From positions 18,862,534 through 18,926,533 of the forward strand of contig NC_045132.1 of assembly GCF_007655135.1 (NCBI RefSeq): a stretch of DNA of 64,000 nucleotides, written 5' to 3'. Positions 23,921-36,581 of this stretch are shown here, in pieces; within the stretch, counting starts at the first letter, position 1, and every line of letters begins with the position of its first letter. This DNA comes from Punica granatum. Taxonomy: Eukaryota > Streptophyta > Magnoliopsida > Myrtales > Lythraceae. Both the position numbers and the translations under genes were made by a program. Below the pieces are notes generated by a model that did not search any database, had not been told where the DNA came from, and saw only the letters and a list, made by a program, of their open reading frames with translations.

Positions 23921-26900
23921 AATCACTTTTGCATAGGAAACCCTAAAAGGCTAAAACACAAGCTCATCAAATCAAGGATTTGTTGTGCTAATTGTCTCTA
24001 ATTTTCCCACTTGTACATGAACGAGCATCATATATATCATTGTCCCAATTTTTTGGTGGCGGACATTGTTTTACTATTTACCTTTTTGTCTAGCCAAAAA
24101 GGTGCTTAATGTGTCACATGTCATTTCACTGGGGATTACCGACCCCGACATTACATGTATATAAGCAAAACGGGTGGATTGACATCAGAATGTTTCAGCT
24201 TTGGGAGTTGCATCTCACATCGATAAGTTGGGATAAAAATTGGGTCTATTGTCTTGAGATAAATGTAGACCCAACTATTTATAGGTATGGTGTGACAGAT
24301 CAAGTCACGCATTCTTGTGAATTCCTATCACGCGAGATCTAGAGGAACGTGATCCGATAATCTAAATCTAATATACGAGATCCCCAGTTCGATCCTTATA
24401 TTGAATTTTTGTCACATCCCCTTGTATCTCCTTCCATGCTAATACGCCTCGGAAGGGGGAGGGGACTAATCCTCTACTCGCACGGAGCCGACAATCAAAA
24501 CCAAAAATAAAATAAAAATGGGAGAGAGCAAACCAAATTCATGAGTCGGGGTGGGACCCACATGTCGCCCAATGAGTTCGAAGCCTCCCGTCCACCGCGG
24601 ATCGGCAACTCACGGGAGGACAAGCAGACAAGTGGGGCCCACCCGCGGTTCCCCACTCAATCATCAAGGTGGTCCCCACACTCGCCTGTTACACGTATTG
24701 TCTTCAACCTAATCATCGGAGTGGGCCCCGCGTGCATCCCACGCCCGCCCCCCCTACCCTTTTTCCTTGCCATGCCCATACGCAGATATTTACGCGTGTA
24801 TTCGTTCTTTGACAAGTGAAACGAGAAAAATAACGCCCCCGGCCCACATGAAAACACTTTCATATTATTGGGCACCGTCAGAAAATTTACGTAGTTCTTA
24901 CCAAAAGTTTGCGCCCAAAAGAAAAGATGATAAATAGATCAACATACTATTACAAAAAGTCACGTGACAAGAAGCATTTGTTGTATGAGAAATACAATAT
25001 CATTGTAGCTACACGGCCCATGACATCATAATCACTCTATTCATCAATAGGCTGCTTGATTTCGGGTATACTAAAAAACGCAACATAGAACGAACCATTG
25101 CGCTTCTTGAAAGATCTTATATTCTCAATACACGAGTTTTTTTTTTGGTTCATGTGTTTCGAACCACTTTATTAGTTTGATCATGACTTTCATGATACCT
25201 GATAATTCACCCGTAAAGCTTTACATGCATGCAACTTGTATTTTCCTATTGATTAGATTTCGTTTTGCGACTTAGGAGCACTTTCAATTTGATTAGAGTC
25301 CAAATCCTACATTAATTAGAGAGATACGGGGGTCATGCCCAGCTTATAAAAGTAATATGACATAAAAACGTGTTAGTCCGGTCGGTTTAAAGTGGATAAT
25401 AGTATCCATCACAATTTATATATGAATGCTCAACCAAATGTATGGTAGCTCATTTGATTGGATTAAGAAGAGACAATATAAACCCATGATGCTAATTTGG
25501 AGTTTAATTAACTGTCTACACACTCTCTCTCTCCCTCTGCCCTTCCGCCGTGTAGAAGAGCTGCCAACACTGCCGTGGGGTGGGGGAGATCCTGACTTCC
25601 ATGAACGAATGACCGTCATGATGAGCTGACTTTAGGGTTTTTAAAGGGTTCGTTCATCTTTCTTTTGTTTTTTGTTTTACCCACTGAACCTTTGAAAACC
25701 CTCAAAATGAACAAACAATGAATAAATGGATATGTCTATTTACATATGCCCATAATTGCTCCTCGTATCTCTCCAGAAATCATGCATAAATTTTATCTAT
25801 ATTCCTTAGAAAAGGTTATCGTCATATATGCATATATTCTTATAGATGAATATATATATATATATATATATGTCGACAAGTCGAATGGATTAATTAATTC
25901 TAATATATCAAGAACTTTGTGATATGGGCTTAAAGATATAAAGAAGATTTGGCAAGATATGATAGTGAAATCTTTTGACAATCTTCTAGCTATGAGCTTA
26001 AATCTTGGCATAGTTTTAGGTCAGAAGAATTCCTTTTAATGGTTGGAGACTTGGAGTCTCTTAACTTTGGCTGACGTTGTTTCAGTTGTTCTTAACCTTT
26101 CAATCATGCTCCAATTATATGGACAAATAACACAAAAAGCGTTTGGAAAAAGCAATATTTGATTTGTGTACTTAATTATAATATACAATTTTCAGGGGAA
26201 TATATCAATAATTTTGCAAACCACCAAATTGCCGTTTTTTTAGTGCAAAAGAGGAGGCTGATTTAGCGTATTAATTCTCGAATAAATAAGTTGACTTTTC
26301 TTTTGTCTTCGCAGAATATATGCAAACATATATAGGACAAATAATTAAGATTTAAGTGCTAAGAAAAGGTAGAACATTTGACAACATTTTTCCAAAAAGA
26401 TGGATCGAAAGTTGCCTCTTAGGATTCCTCTCTGTCATCTGATGATAATTGCCTGTTAGGAAAAAAATGCTTTTGATAATGGAGGAATATGGAGGGCGAG
26501 AAGGTTCGAGTTAATGACTATTTTAATTTATTTACACATTCAGTGCTCCAGAAAAAAAAAATTCCCAGTGTATCAAACATAATGTTATTACATTTCTTGG
26601 AAAGTGAACATTATTATCTTTCAAAATTTAAAATATGTAAACTTTTTTTAACAGCCAATAAGAGATCGATAAATGAAAAAAAAAAGTAAAAAGAAAAAGG
26701 ACCTACACCAGAAAAAAGAAAAGTATATTATGATTAAAATGTTTTTTTTGTCATCATGCATGGGGCAAAGTGACTGAAAGAAAAGAGATGCATAAATAAA
26801 ACTTCAAAGTCAATTTTTCTCTTCCACCTAAAACAAAACAAAGTCAAATTTACTATTCATGAAAGGAGGCTCGCAAGAGACCAAATAAATAAATAATATA

Positions 26901-27041
26901 ATATAATAGAAAAGAAATACGAAAAGGAGGCTTTCCTTATTCCTTGATTACAATTTGATACCTTGAAAAACATCTATTATCTGTCTATTGGTACCCCCAT
27001 TTATAAAAGTGGACATGATATATAAGTATATATATGGCATA
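23921..27041. other. Intergenic spacer, no gene seen
   Basis: Mixed composition; 24540-24760 is GC-richer but its ORFs look random. Short AT microsatellite at about 25851-25871. I found no convincing promoter, RNA gene or element ends. Confidence 0.5.
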
Positions 27042-27484
27042 CACTACAAAAAAAAAGTAATCTTTTAGGAATTAAACGAACAATTTTAGTTGCTAAAATG
27101 TAAAATGACTAAAATATTTTTTAATTATATATATTTAGTCGTCAAGTCCATTAGCTACTGAACTATAACAACTGATATATAATCAAATCATTTTAGTTGT
27201 TATTGGTGTTAACTAACTACATTTTACTCTTTGATAAAATGAAAAGTTTAGTTGTTAGAAGAGTTTATTTAGCAACCAATAATTTATCAACTAAATTATT
27301 AGTTGCTAAATAGTAAAACATAGTTGCTAAAACCTACAACAATTAAAATAACTTGGTTATGTATAGCTAAAGAATTTGGCAACTAAATATATGTACTGTC
27401 AAAAAAATATTTTAGTCATTAAAAACTATTTTTTAGCAATTGATATTGATCATTTAGTTGCTAATAAACTATTTTGTTATAGTG
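27042..27484. mobile_element. CACTA-type MITE with 3-bp target duplication
   Basis: 443-bp non-coding element beginning CACTACAAAA and ending TTTTGTTATAGTG, flanked by ATA on both sides (27039-27041 and 27485-27487). Interior contains many copies of TTAGTTGCTAA and its complement, typical subterminal repeats. The CACTA start and 3-bp duplication assign it to the CACTA (En/Spm) superfamily as a non-autonomous member. Confidence 0.8.
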
Positions 27485-27509
27485 ATACCTTTACTCATAA
27501 AAAAAAAAT

Positions 27510-28072
27510 ATAGGACAAAATATATGATATGGCACAAACCTTTAAGGATTGTGTCAGTTGTGACATAAGCTTTCAAAATTGCATTATATGATACCAATTG
27601 TGAGTTCTTTGTCAATCATGGCATAACGTTATGTTTTCTGTAAAAAAAATAATAACATGCATATGTGAAATGTTTATGGGTCACATTTTTTGCCAAATAA
27701 ATTCATGCCCATAACCCCACCCAAGCCGACCCGAATTTGGCCACATGGCCACCCCAATTCCATTGCTCTGATGTCATTTTCATCAGCAACTCTGTTCAAC
27801 ATGTCATTTTGGGGAGAAAGGGAATCGGGCGGGTAGGTGGCCAAATTCGGCTCGGGCCATGTGGGGCTACGGACATGAATCTATTACGTAAAAATTGAGA
27901 CTTATAAACATTTCACTTATACTTCTCATTAGTTTTGACAGAAAATGTAAAGTTGTGTCATGATTGATACAAAACTCGTAGTTGTTGTCATGTCGTGCTA
28001 TTTTAGAAGATTGTGCCACAGCTGATAGAACCTTTAATGATTGTGCCATGCCATGTATTTTGCAAAAAAAAT
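27510..28072. mobile_element. Foldback element with ~240-bp inverted arms
   Basis: Left arm about 27510-27768 and right arm about 27832-28072 are imperfect reverse complements (left GATATGGCACAAACCTTTAA, right TTTAATGATTGTGCCATGCC). The arms meet at a short centre near 27770-27830, where GAATTTGGCCAC pairs with GTGGCCAAATTC. It begins about 25 bp after the CACTA MITE. No coding capacity; superfamily unassigned. Confidence 0.7.
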
Positions 28073-31000
28073 ATATGGCATATCCAGTCAAGCAAATATA
28101 TATGTATACACGCACCCTGTTCTTCATTTAGCAATTTCACCATTTTTTTGCTCTAACACCCCCCCCAAAAAAAAAGCCCATTCTTTTTCCTTTTTTTTGG
28201 TTATTTTTTTTTATCTGTTTCTCTCTTTTGCTTTTTGCCAATAAAAAATTTAAAAAAATTAGTTAGGATCCTTATATTAGTTACCTTTTTTATTTTGATT
28301 TTTCTGAGACTTCATAAAAATCCACTCGAAATGTTAATGTTATGCAAAAGGCAAATCTACTATATCTTTGCATACTTTACTTTTCGTCAGAACCATGAAA
28401 ATTATCTACAATCAGAAATATTAAAAATAGGAGAGATTTTTTACAGGATAGAGCTCTTTAACCCTTTGTCTGAATGTAAGAAAATACATAGAAGGAACAG
28501 AAGGCCATGAGAGAAGAACTCTGTATAGAGTTTCTCCATATTTTCCATGCAAGTTCCTCTTTTCACTCCATGCCCTCCAATCCAAACAAAGGGTAAGAGT
28601 TTTGAGGGGCGTTGTCTGATTGCTCCCTAAATTAATCCTAAGATTTCCAACTCACAGATATGTCTTCATGAATTTTTTTAATTTAGTGAAGATAATACAC
28701 ATGAAATCAACCCATGATTGGCATCTCTAAATTGGCCAATCATTTCCAGTGATTCAAAATCAGTAATGAGACTCGGCTGGTTTTGTACTATAGGTCATAG
28801 GAACAATATTCACATTGGCCTGATTTGAGATGAAATTGAATAACAAGTAAGCAACCCACAAAACTGTAATTGTGGATTGCCTGGTGAAAAATTAGAGGAG
28901 CTACCAAATGGTGTTTGGTGGATATATATATATATATATACATATATTTTTTCATATATTCCTAAATTTTCAAGTGATTCAGAAAGGAAAACTAGGAATA
29001 GATCCTAATGATTCAAAAAAGTATGAGTTGTAATTATATCAATTTTTTAGAAGATAGTTTACATTAAATATGAATTGAAGGAGTTTTTTAACTGAAAGAA
29101 TTTTATCTAAATATTTTTTATCGATTGCAAAGAAAGTCCATATTCTTAATATAAAAAAAGAAAAATCTAAATAAAAATTATAAATAATTCTAACGTCGAG
29201 AATTAAATATAAAACATCTTAATTTTTAAGTGAGAATGAGTTTTTATACTATATTTCCTTTCAGTGTTATGACAATTTATTAAAATACTTAGATGCTTTT
29301 TAACATTTTTAACATTTTCTTTTTAATGGATGGATGTATATTCTACCTCTACAGCTATCTCTGTATTGATAGTACTTTAGGGCGACTCGATATCTATTCC
29401 TGATTGTGAGCAATAATTGCGAATCCCCACTTCATAAATGACCCTTTGTTTTGTTTTGTCCAGTAAGAACTCTTCATTCCACCTTTCAAAATTATTTTCT
29501 TCTCTTTTCCTTTTTGCCACTTCCACTGGTAATAATAAAAGCATTAATGGCAAGGAAGCTAGCTTTTGCAATTCCTTTGTACCCGTGAGCAGGTAATCGC
29601 CTTAAATGCCCCCTCTTTTTCATCTTCCCCCATGCACAATGAATGGACCATGATATCGACCACCGCTGAGTTTGGGAGTATCGTTATTGATGTAAAATTG
29701 TTAAAAAATAAATATTGAATTCTTGATAAGTTGAAATATTTAGGAGGTGATAATTTGAAATTCATTAAAATTAAAACAAATACATGATATAAAGAATGGG
29801 CAGAAATAATTTTCATAAGCATCAATAAATCTGTTGGAGAAAATTACATTTTTAACTGTTAAATTAAACTAAATTGTCATTTTAAAATAATTCACTAAAT
29901 ACTATTTTCTGTTTAAAAAACAGTAAAAGAAAATACTTATTCAACCGTTACTCACTTCCAGACAAAGCCTAAGAGGGGAAGAATAATCAAATAATATTTG
30001 ATTAAGTTCAGGATGGAATATAAGAAATTTTTCAGTAAAATTAAGAAAACATAAATGATATTTTGTCAGATACCCATAGTTTAGGAGGTTGGCTGTCCCC
30101 AGCAACCTTTCAATCACCATCGCAATTCACACACTCAAACTTTTATGATGTGTTTAGGAGGAGGGAAAAAGGAAAGAAATGAAGAAATTTATACGAAATT
30201 TACCTCTATATATAATGTCTCCATCTCCCTCCAAATCCTTTTCAACCAAACACACTCTTTTACATTCAAGCAACTTCCCCATGCTTTCCCACCATCAATC
30301 GATCCCCTGTGACGCACTGTTCCTTGGGCACTCCAAATCCCACCAATCAGTGCCATCGGCTGCCCAGGCAAAGTCAAAAAGGTTGGACGACCTTAGATAC
30401 ATGACTTATAACATAACCCAAAACAAAGTACATGGGACACAATGATGGTCCGGGGCATGGGACATGACTTTCTGGTCTTTCTGCAGATACAATTAAAAGG
30501 GGACGACATTGAATTTCATATGTACCTTGTTCCGCGGTTGTTTGAACACGACCGAATATGATTTTAGACCCCAATGATAATCATATAGATCATACACGAC
30601 GGTCAGACGTGTTCAATTAAATATCGGTTGATCCTTACAAAAATCTAGATTACTCGTGACATCTTTTTATATATTGTGATTAGTTATGTCCATCGAATCG
30701 GGAAATATTACCATTGCAAGGGGACTCATGCAGGGGGCTCCCAATCATTTTAATGGGGGTGACCTCTGAACCGACATGCAATGCAAAAGCAGGGGGAGGA
30801 GACTTTTGTTTGTCCTTTTTCTCTCCTTCTTTGACGGCTTTAAACTGAATGCACTGCCGGGTTTTCTCCTGCACCCCACCACGATGAAGTCCTAATTGAT
30901 CAGTCAGACACGTGTCTCTCATCAGACGGGGTCAGCCCCCCTTTGACTTGACGACCTTGGTCCTATCCTACTTTGCCTTTATTTATTTTACCCCTTATCA

Positions 31001-31945
31001 TAATATTATATTCTAAAAGAGGGATGTAATGGCGCAAACTACCGTTGGACGATTAAGAAATTTCGTATTCGATACTTAAGTGGGACTGTCATACCCATTT
31101 ATTAAATATATTTAAGATTTTCATTTCATTTTACTAAGTTTCATGACCTCGATTGTAACCCAAAAAAATTCATAATAAAATCTTAAATGATCGCATGAAT
31201 TTAATTGGAGAAAATGTAATTATTATTTTAAATTTCCTCAATTTGTTCCGATCGTAATAAATTTTTAAAATTTGTAAAGAAAAAAATACTATAAAATATA
31301 AAGAGTCTTTTCATTCTTGTCCAAAAAATGATGTCCGTTTTTTCATTAGTCACATCTCTATAAAATAAAATGAGCCTTTTCATTCTCGTCCAAAAATGAT
31401 CTATGTTTCTTCATTAGTCACATGTTACATATAAGTTGTTTTAGGAGGTCATAGATGAAGATGGTGGAATGTATCTTGATTAGGTCTTGATTAATTGCCT
31501 TCACTTAATGCGTATATGATCCACATGCGCTTTGGTTATTATTCAAGATAAAGATGTGAGATACCTCAATGCACCAATGCAATAAATGAATGGCCTTTTT
31601 TATTCTTGGCCAATTGAAGAGCATGTTGGTCATTCTCATGTCACATGATCAAGATAGGATTACCGAAGAACATAAGTTTTTTGATTTGATACGTGAAGTC
31701 AAGTTCTCTGTAAAAAGAAAAAAATATTAACTTCAGGGTAAGTCGGTAATATTTCTGTAAGAAGATTAACTTAGGGATTCCATATGTGCTTGGGGTTAAT
31801 TCAATGACCAATTGAGTGCATCTTTGATAAACTAAATCTAATTAATGATCTTTCCATATGGAACAGTGGACTTCGAAAGGAAACAAAGACCAAATTGAAT
31901 TCAACAAAATTGATTTCTTCCCCTTTTTTTATTTTTGCCTTTCTC
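28073..31945. other. Intergenic spacer with a short tandem duplication
   Basis: AT-rich with an AT repeat at about 28923-28941. A ~67-bp unit is tandemly doubled at about 31300-31432 (TTTTCATTCTTGTCCAAAAA, then CATTAGTCACAT). No gene is supported. The last kilobase is presumably upstream control sequence of the HD-Zip gene. Confidence 0.5.
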
Positions 31946-31955
31946 TATATATTTG
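31946..31955 (+). promoter_or_regulatory. Candidate TATA box of the HD-Zip gene
   Basis: CTATATATTT lies about 220 bp before the start codon at 32177 and is followed by a pyrimidine-rich leader typical of plant 5' UTRs. A second TATA-like string at 32131-32140 is only ~37 bp from the ATG and is more likely inside the leader. Confidence 0.45.
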
Positions 31956-32176
31956 ACCTTTGATCCCCACATCCTTTTTCCCTTTCATTTCATCCCTCTC
32001 TTTCTTCTCTCATCCCTTTCCTCTTCACTTCTCACTTTACCCTTTTCCCGACCCAAAAGAGGAAAAAAAAATTGCTTCTCTTATAATATTCTCTGTTATT
32101 TCTTCATCTTCATCTCACTCTTCACTTTTCACATATATAATCAGCTCTGGAGCTCCACAGTCGATCATTCCTCTCC

Positions 32177-35100
32177 ATGGCTGCTTTTCCGAGAAGCTCG
32201 TCGAGCTTGGAGCTGACTATTTCTGTCCCGGGTTTCACTTCATCTCCTCGTCAAAGTAAGAAGCTCTTCTACGGGTCGAAGATATGAATCTCTCCTGCTG
32301 CCTTTCCTTTTCCTTTCTATTCTTCTGAATTAAATCTTTCATTTTTTTTTATTTTGCGCGGTGAAGATCAAGTTTGGACTTTCCTTTTCTCCTTTCAAAC
32401 CCTTCACTAATCATTTGATCTTGATCTTCTCTCTCATTTTTATACTCCAAGTTCTTGACGAACAGATTCTTTCGCTATTCGTTTGATTCCCTGTCTTCAG
32501 ATTGCTCGATAATTTATGGATCACAACCTAGGACTTTTTTTTTTTTCCGAATTGTTTTTGCTGCTAGACCATATTATTTTTTGATCGTACGTTGTAAACT
32601 ATGCTCCAACTGATTTTCAGCTTAATTTTTGGCTATGCAAGATCTTTGGCTTAATTTACTGCTCCGATGGATCGTTAGCCTCGATATTTTCCTTTTACAG
32701 ATGATGATTAATCATCTTTAATTTGAGTTTTCATACATAAAAACTATAGCTTTTATTCCATTTTCGAAAGTTATCATTTCGTCATTCATCTAATATACGG
32801 GCAATATTCGTCGATGCAGAATGATATATACATGAAATAGACATGCCACTTTTTGCTGCCCTCCCCAAAAATAACTTGACATGCTGTGATGTGAAATCGG
32901 GTTCCTTCTTTTGTGATGAAGGTGAAAATATTAATGGGTTCTCGGTGAGGGATCTGGACATAAACCAAGTACCCTCGGATGCCGACGGGGAGGAGTGGAT
33001 GATGATGAACGCATGCACGGAGGATGAAGACGAGAGCTCCTCCATTAATGGCGGCGGCCCTCCCCGCAAGAAGCTCCGCCTATCCAAGGAACAGTCCCGC
33101 CTCCTCGAAGAAAGCTTCAGACGAAATCACACCCTAAACACCGTTAAGTCTCAGTACTCTTTTCTTCGCTCCTTGCATGTATATGTTTGTTTAAAGAAAT
33201 ATTATTCTCGTTGAGTTGTTCATACTCCATATATATATATATGATCAAGAACCAAACCTTTCTACAACCCCATGTTTGTTAAAAAATATGGTTCTATTTT
33301 TCATTTGTTTGATTTTTATGGTTTATGTAACTCTTGATCACATGCGATATTAATCCTGGGTAGTCATAGTTTCTCAAGAATTAGATCGCTGGAATTATCT
33401 TAAAAACAAACATAAGCATACCCCAGAAAATGAAAAGCAAAAAAAAAAAGAAAAAAGGATGGGTGATTGTATTTTTTATGGTGCATGCCTTGATTTTTAT
33501 TTAATTATTACTGATCGATTTTTCTGGGGTTTTGTTGATGAGGATTTTTGGGGTTTGTCTGGTATTTCAGAAGCAGAAGGAGGCATTGGCGATGGAATTG
33601 AAGCTAAGACCCAGGCAGGTCGAGGTCTGGTTTCAAAACCGTAGGGCCAGGTACTATATTTCCTTAATTAATTAATAATAATATTATTATAATATAAAGA
33701 CACGCTTTTAATTTATAATAAAATATATATTTCTTTTTTGGAAAAAGTTGTACATGCTTATCATCATAGGCATATAATAAATATACATATACAAATAATT
33801 AAATAGAGATAATTAAATTAATACTCGATCGAAATAAATGAGAGCCCTTCATTGGGTTCTGTTGGTTGTTGGGACAAAAAAGAAGCTGTTGGGTTCTGGA
33901 AATATAGAAACTTGACAACGTTTGACAGAATGAATGATATGATCTACCCAAAGTACAATCCTACTAGACCCCTATAAATAATGTAATCTGAATCAGATTC
34001 TATACCCCCCCGTATTATATACAAATCAGTACATACGTACTTTCTCCAACCAGCTTAATTAAGGTGGGCCCTTCACTCGAGCAAAAGTGGCGTATATATA
34101 TGAGATAGAAAATATAATGAAACAGACCAGACGGTCGACATCAACTATTTGGGAAGTGGTTAATTAACTTTCATATTGGGAGAAAAGGTCCTAGTTAATG
34201 GAGAGTCTGCTCTCCGATCATGACCGATAATAATCTTTGAGGGTTGTCTCGGTAATTCCTGAGGTTAGTTAGGAACCATTTTGATGAGAACAATTCTTAG
34301 GTTCAACAACTAAATATTCAGTCGTACGAAAAGTTTTCGTACTTGGAGAATAATATTTCATATAAGGAGAATAATGTTTCGTATAAAACAATCAGTTAAC
34401 TGCGTATACGAATCAGTCGATTAATTGTTCTGTACGAAACATTATTCTCCTCCAAGTACAAAAACTTTTTTTATTACTGAATATCCGGTCACTAAACTTA
34501 AGAATCTCTTTTGATGATGATGTTGACGAGGAACTCAGGAAAGACCCTGCCTATATGTGCCGACAATGTAAGAACTTTTTTTTTGAAAAAAACTCCGGTA
34601 TTCAAAAATATAATTAGGCTCCGAGTAATTCAAAATATATTTTTTGGTCAAAGCATTGTAGCTTGCTATTTATTCCCTCCTTCTAAGTACAAGAATAAAT
34701 AAATAAAAAGAACCATGTTTGAATGCTCTAATGGTGAGTCTGATGTGAAATTTATTCCTTTGCATAAAAGGAGAAGGCAAGACGGGAGAAAGAACACAGA
34801 GTTAATGAAGAGTTAAGTCTGAGTTGACTAGTCGATTTATTAGGTTACCTCCATTGAATGTAGGAGGAATTAATTGTCTACTTTATTACGGTGTCCAAGT
34901 CATGCCTTTTATTTAACCAATGATAAATCTACAGAAGGTAAAAATTGAAAAAAGCAGTTTGCATTTTTTTTTCCATGAGAAACTGGAGTCAAACTCATAT
35001 AAACAATTTCTTCCCTTGATAAATCTTCAACCGTTTCTTTCTTGGAAACATTATCTTGGAATTAATGTTTTGTAGACATTCGGTCCCGAGAATGAAAAGA

Positions 35101-36581
35101 ATTTGTATTACATTTTCATTCGATTCTCTTCGCATGATGTCTGATGTTGACTCAATTGACGGTTTGTATCTTGATATATGAATAGTTGGTCAAAGGGAAA
35201 CAAAGGAGTAAAGCGTGCAATTAAATCCATTTTAATGAACAAAACCTACATTGTATGCACATACTAACGGATTTTTTCCGATTATCCACTGAAATTGTTA
35301 TTATACAATTATTATTACTATTGTTATTTTTTTTTCTTCTTCTTCCCGATAGTTTCAAGGGATAATACTATGCTGAAAATAGTCATAGCATCAATTATGG
35401 AGTTGCACAAAATTAAAGTAACACCAGTCTTATGAGATGGTGATAATGTTGAGGTGTGTTGGCTACATATAGGGACCCCCTAAACCAGAGGGTTTGGCAA
35501 GGAAAAATAATTGTGTCACCAAAAGAAGAGAAATCGACAAATCATAAAGCAAATTATGTATGTATGTGTGTGGTGATTAATATCCTAATATAACAACTTA
35601 GATGGTTGAATGAGTTTGACGTTTATTCTATTTAAGTAAGGTCTCGGGTTCGAGTTTTTATGAATGCAAAAATTCACGCTATGAGAGTTTTACCCTTTAG
35701 TGAGTTGACCCGACTCAACTTAATTAGTCGGGATCCAATTGGATTTTTAGATATTAGGTGGACACCAAAAAAATGTCTCAATATTATGTCCAACTTTATG
35801 GAAGCATACATTATCATGAGGCTGGTTTTCCAACAACTTCGTCGATGTAATTATAGCAATTGCATTAATCAATTTAAAACATATTATTGTACAGAGAGAG
35901 AGAGAGAGAGTTAGCTAAGAGTATTGCATGTGTTGTTTGGCCTCGTCCTCGTGTGCTGCTCAGCTTTGACCGTTTCTCTTTGGACCATCTCCATGCACTC
36001 ATTGACGTTTATTAAGTGCATTCAATAATTAAGAGCATATCATATACTTTTACCAAAGAAAAAAAAATGAGTGCTCATGTTTTAATATTTGATTAAGTTT
36101 GTTATTCTTTGATTCGGTGAAAGATCGCCAATCGTGATACCAAGTCAATATTAGATCGTATTAGGTCGGTGGAAGACCAAGGATGTATTGATTCGTATAA
36201 TTTTCTGCAGATTGAGACCATGTAATAATTTTATAAGTTTGTTGGAGCAGGAGCAAGCTGAAGCAGACGGAGTTGGAGTGCGAATACTTCAAGAGGTGGT
36301 TCGGGTCGTTGACGGAGCAGAACCGGAGGCTGCAGCGGGAGGTTGAGGAGCTGAGGGCCATGAAGGTGGGGCCACCCACCGTCCTCTCCCCGCACAGCTC
36401 GCAGCCTCTTCCGGCTTCCACCCTCACCATGTGCCCTCGCTGCGAGCGTGTCTCCTCCACCGAACCCATCAGCACTGCCAATGTCCCCGTAACCACCACC
36501 GCTGTGGCCCACCTCTCCTCCAAACCCTCATCTGGGCCGGCTTCTCCTCTCCAGCCGAGGCAATCACCCGCGGCTTGTTAG
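32177..36581 (+). CDS. HB17: Class II HD-Zip transcription factor, ATHB17-like
   Basis: Four exons (32177-32255, 32922-33142, 33571-33650, 36251-36581) give 236 aa. Exon 1 encodes an EAR-like repression motif, LELTI (residues 11-15) within [10 protein letters not shown], as in ATHB17. An acidic stretch (about 46-65) precedes the homeodomain (about 73-133, with RKKLRL, then WFQNRRAR at 120-127). The leucine zipper follows directly (Leu147, 154, 161; [13 protein letters not shown]), then CPRCE (188-192), the redox-type motif of class II. Such factors bind AATNATT sites as dimers and mostly repress transcription. Exon 1 to 2 is my inference from frame, splice sites and family resemblance. An alternative ATG at 32843 opens into exon 2 without the repression motif. 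Intron 3 is 2.6 kb and holds a foldback and a SINE. ATHB17 itself is a little longer (275 aa). Confidence 0.9.
34305..34500. mobile_element. Small foldback element in HD-Zip intron 3
   Basis: Imperfect inverted repeat: left arm GTACTTGGAGAATAATA then GGAGAATAATGTTTCGTA, right arm TACGAAACATTATTCTCCTC then CAAGTAC. Pairing extends outward through CTAAATATTCAG and CTGAATAT. Probably a degraded MITE; non-coding and inside the intron. Confidence 0.6.
35597..35777 (+). mobile_element. SINE-like retroposon in HD-Zip intron 3
   Basis: Best-preserved member of the window's SINE-like family. It carries AAGGTCTCGGGTTCGAGTTT near 35638, whose GGTTCGAGT resembles a pol III B box, then ATTCACGCTATGAGAGTTTT, and ends GGACACCAAAAAAA. 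Same orientation as the gene. No clear target duplication. Confidence 0.6.

Noticed and set aside
24375..24400. B-box-like GTTCGATCC suggesting a tRNA
   Set aside because: No A box, acceptor stem or anticodon arm could be folded around it.
24541..24819. Moderately GC-rich ORF
   Set aside because: Composition is random, with no domain and no gene context.
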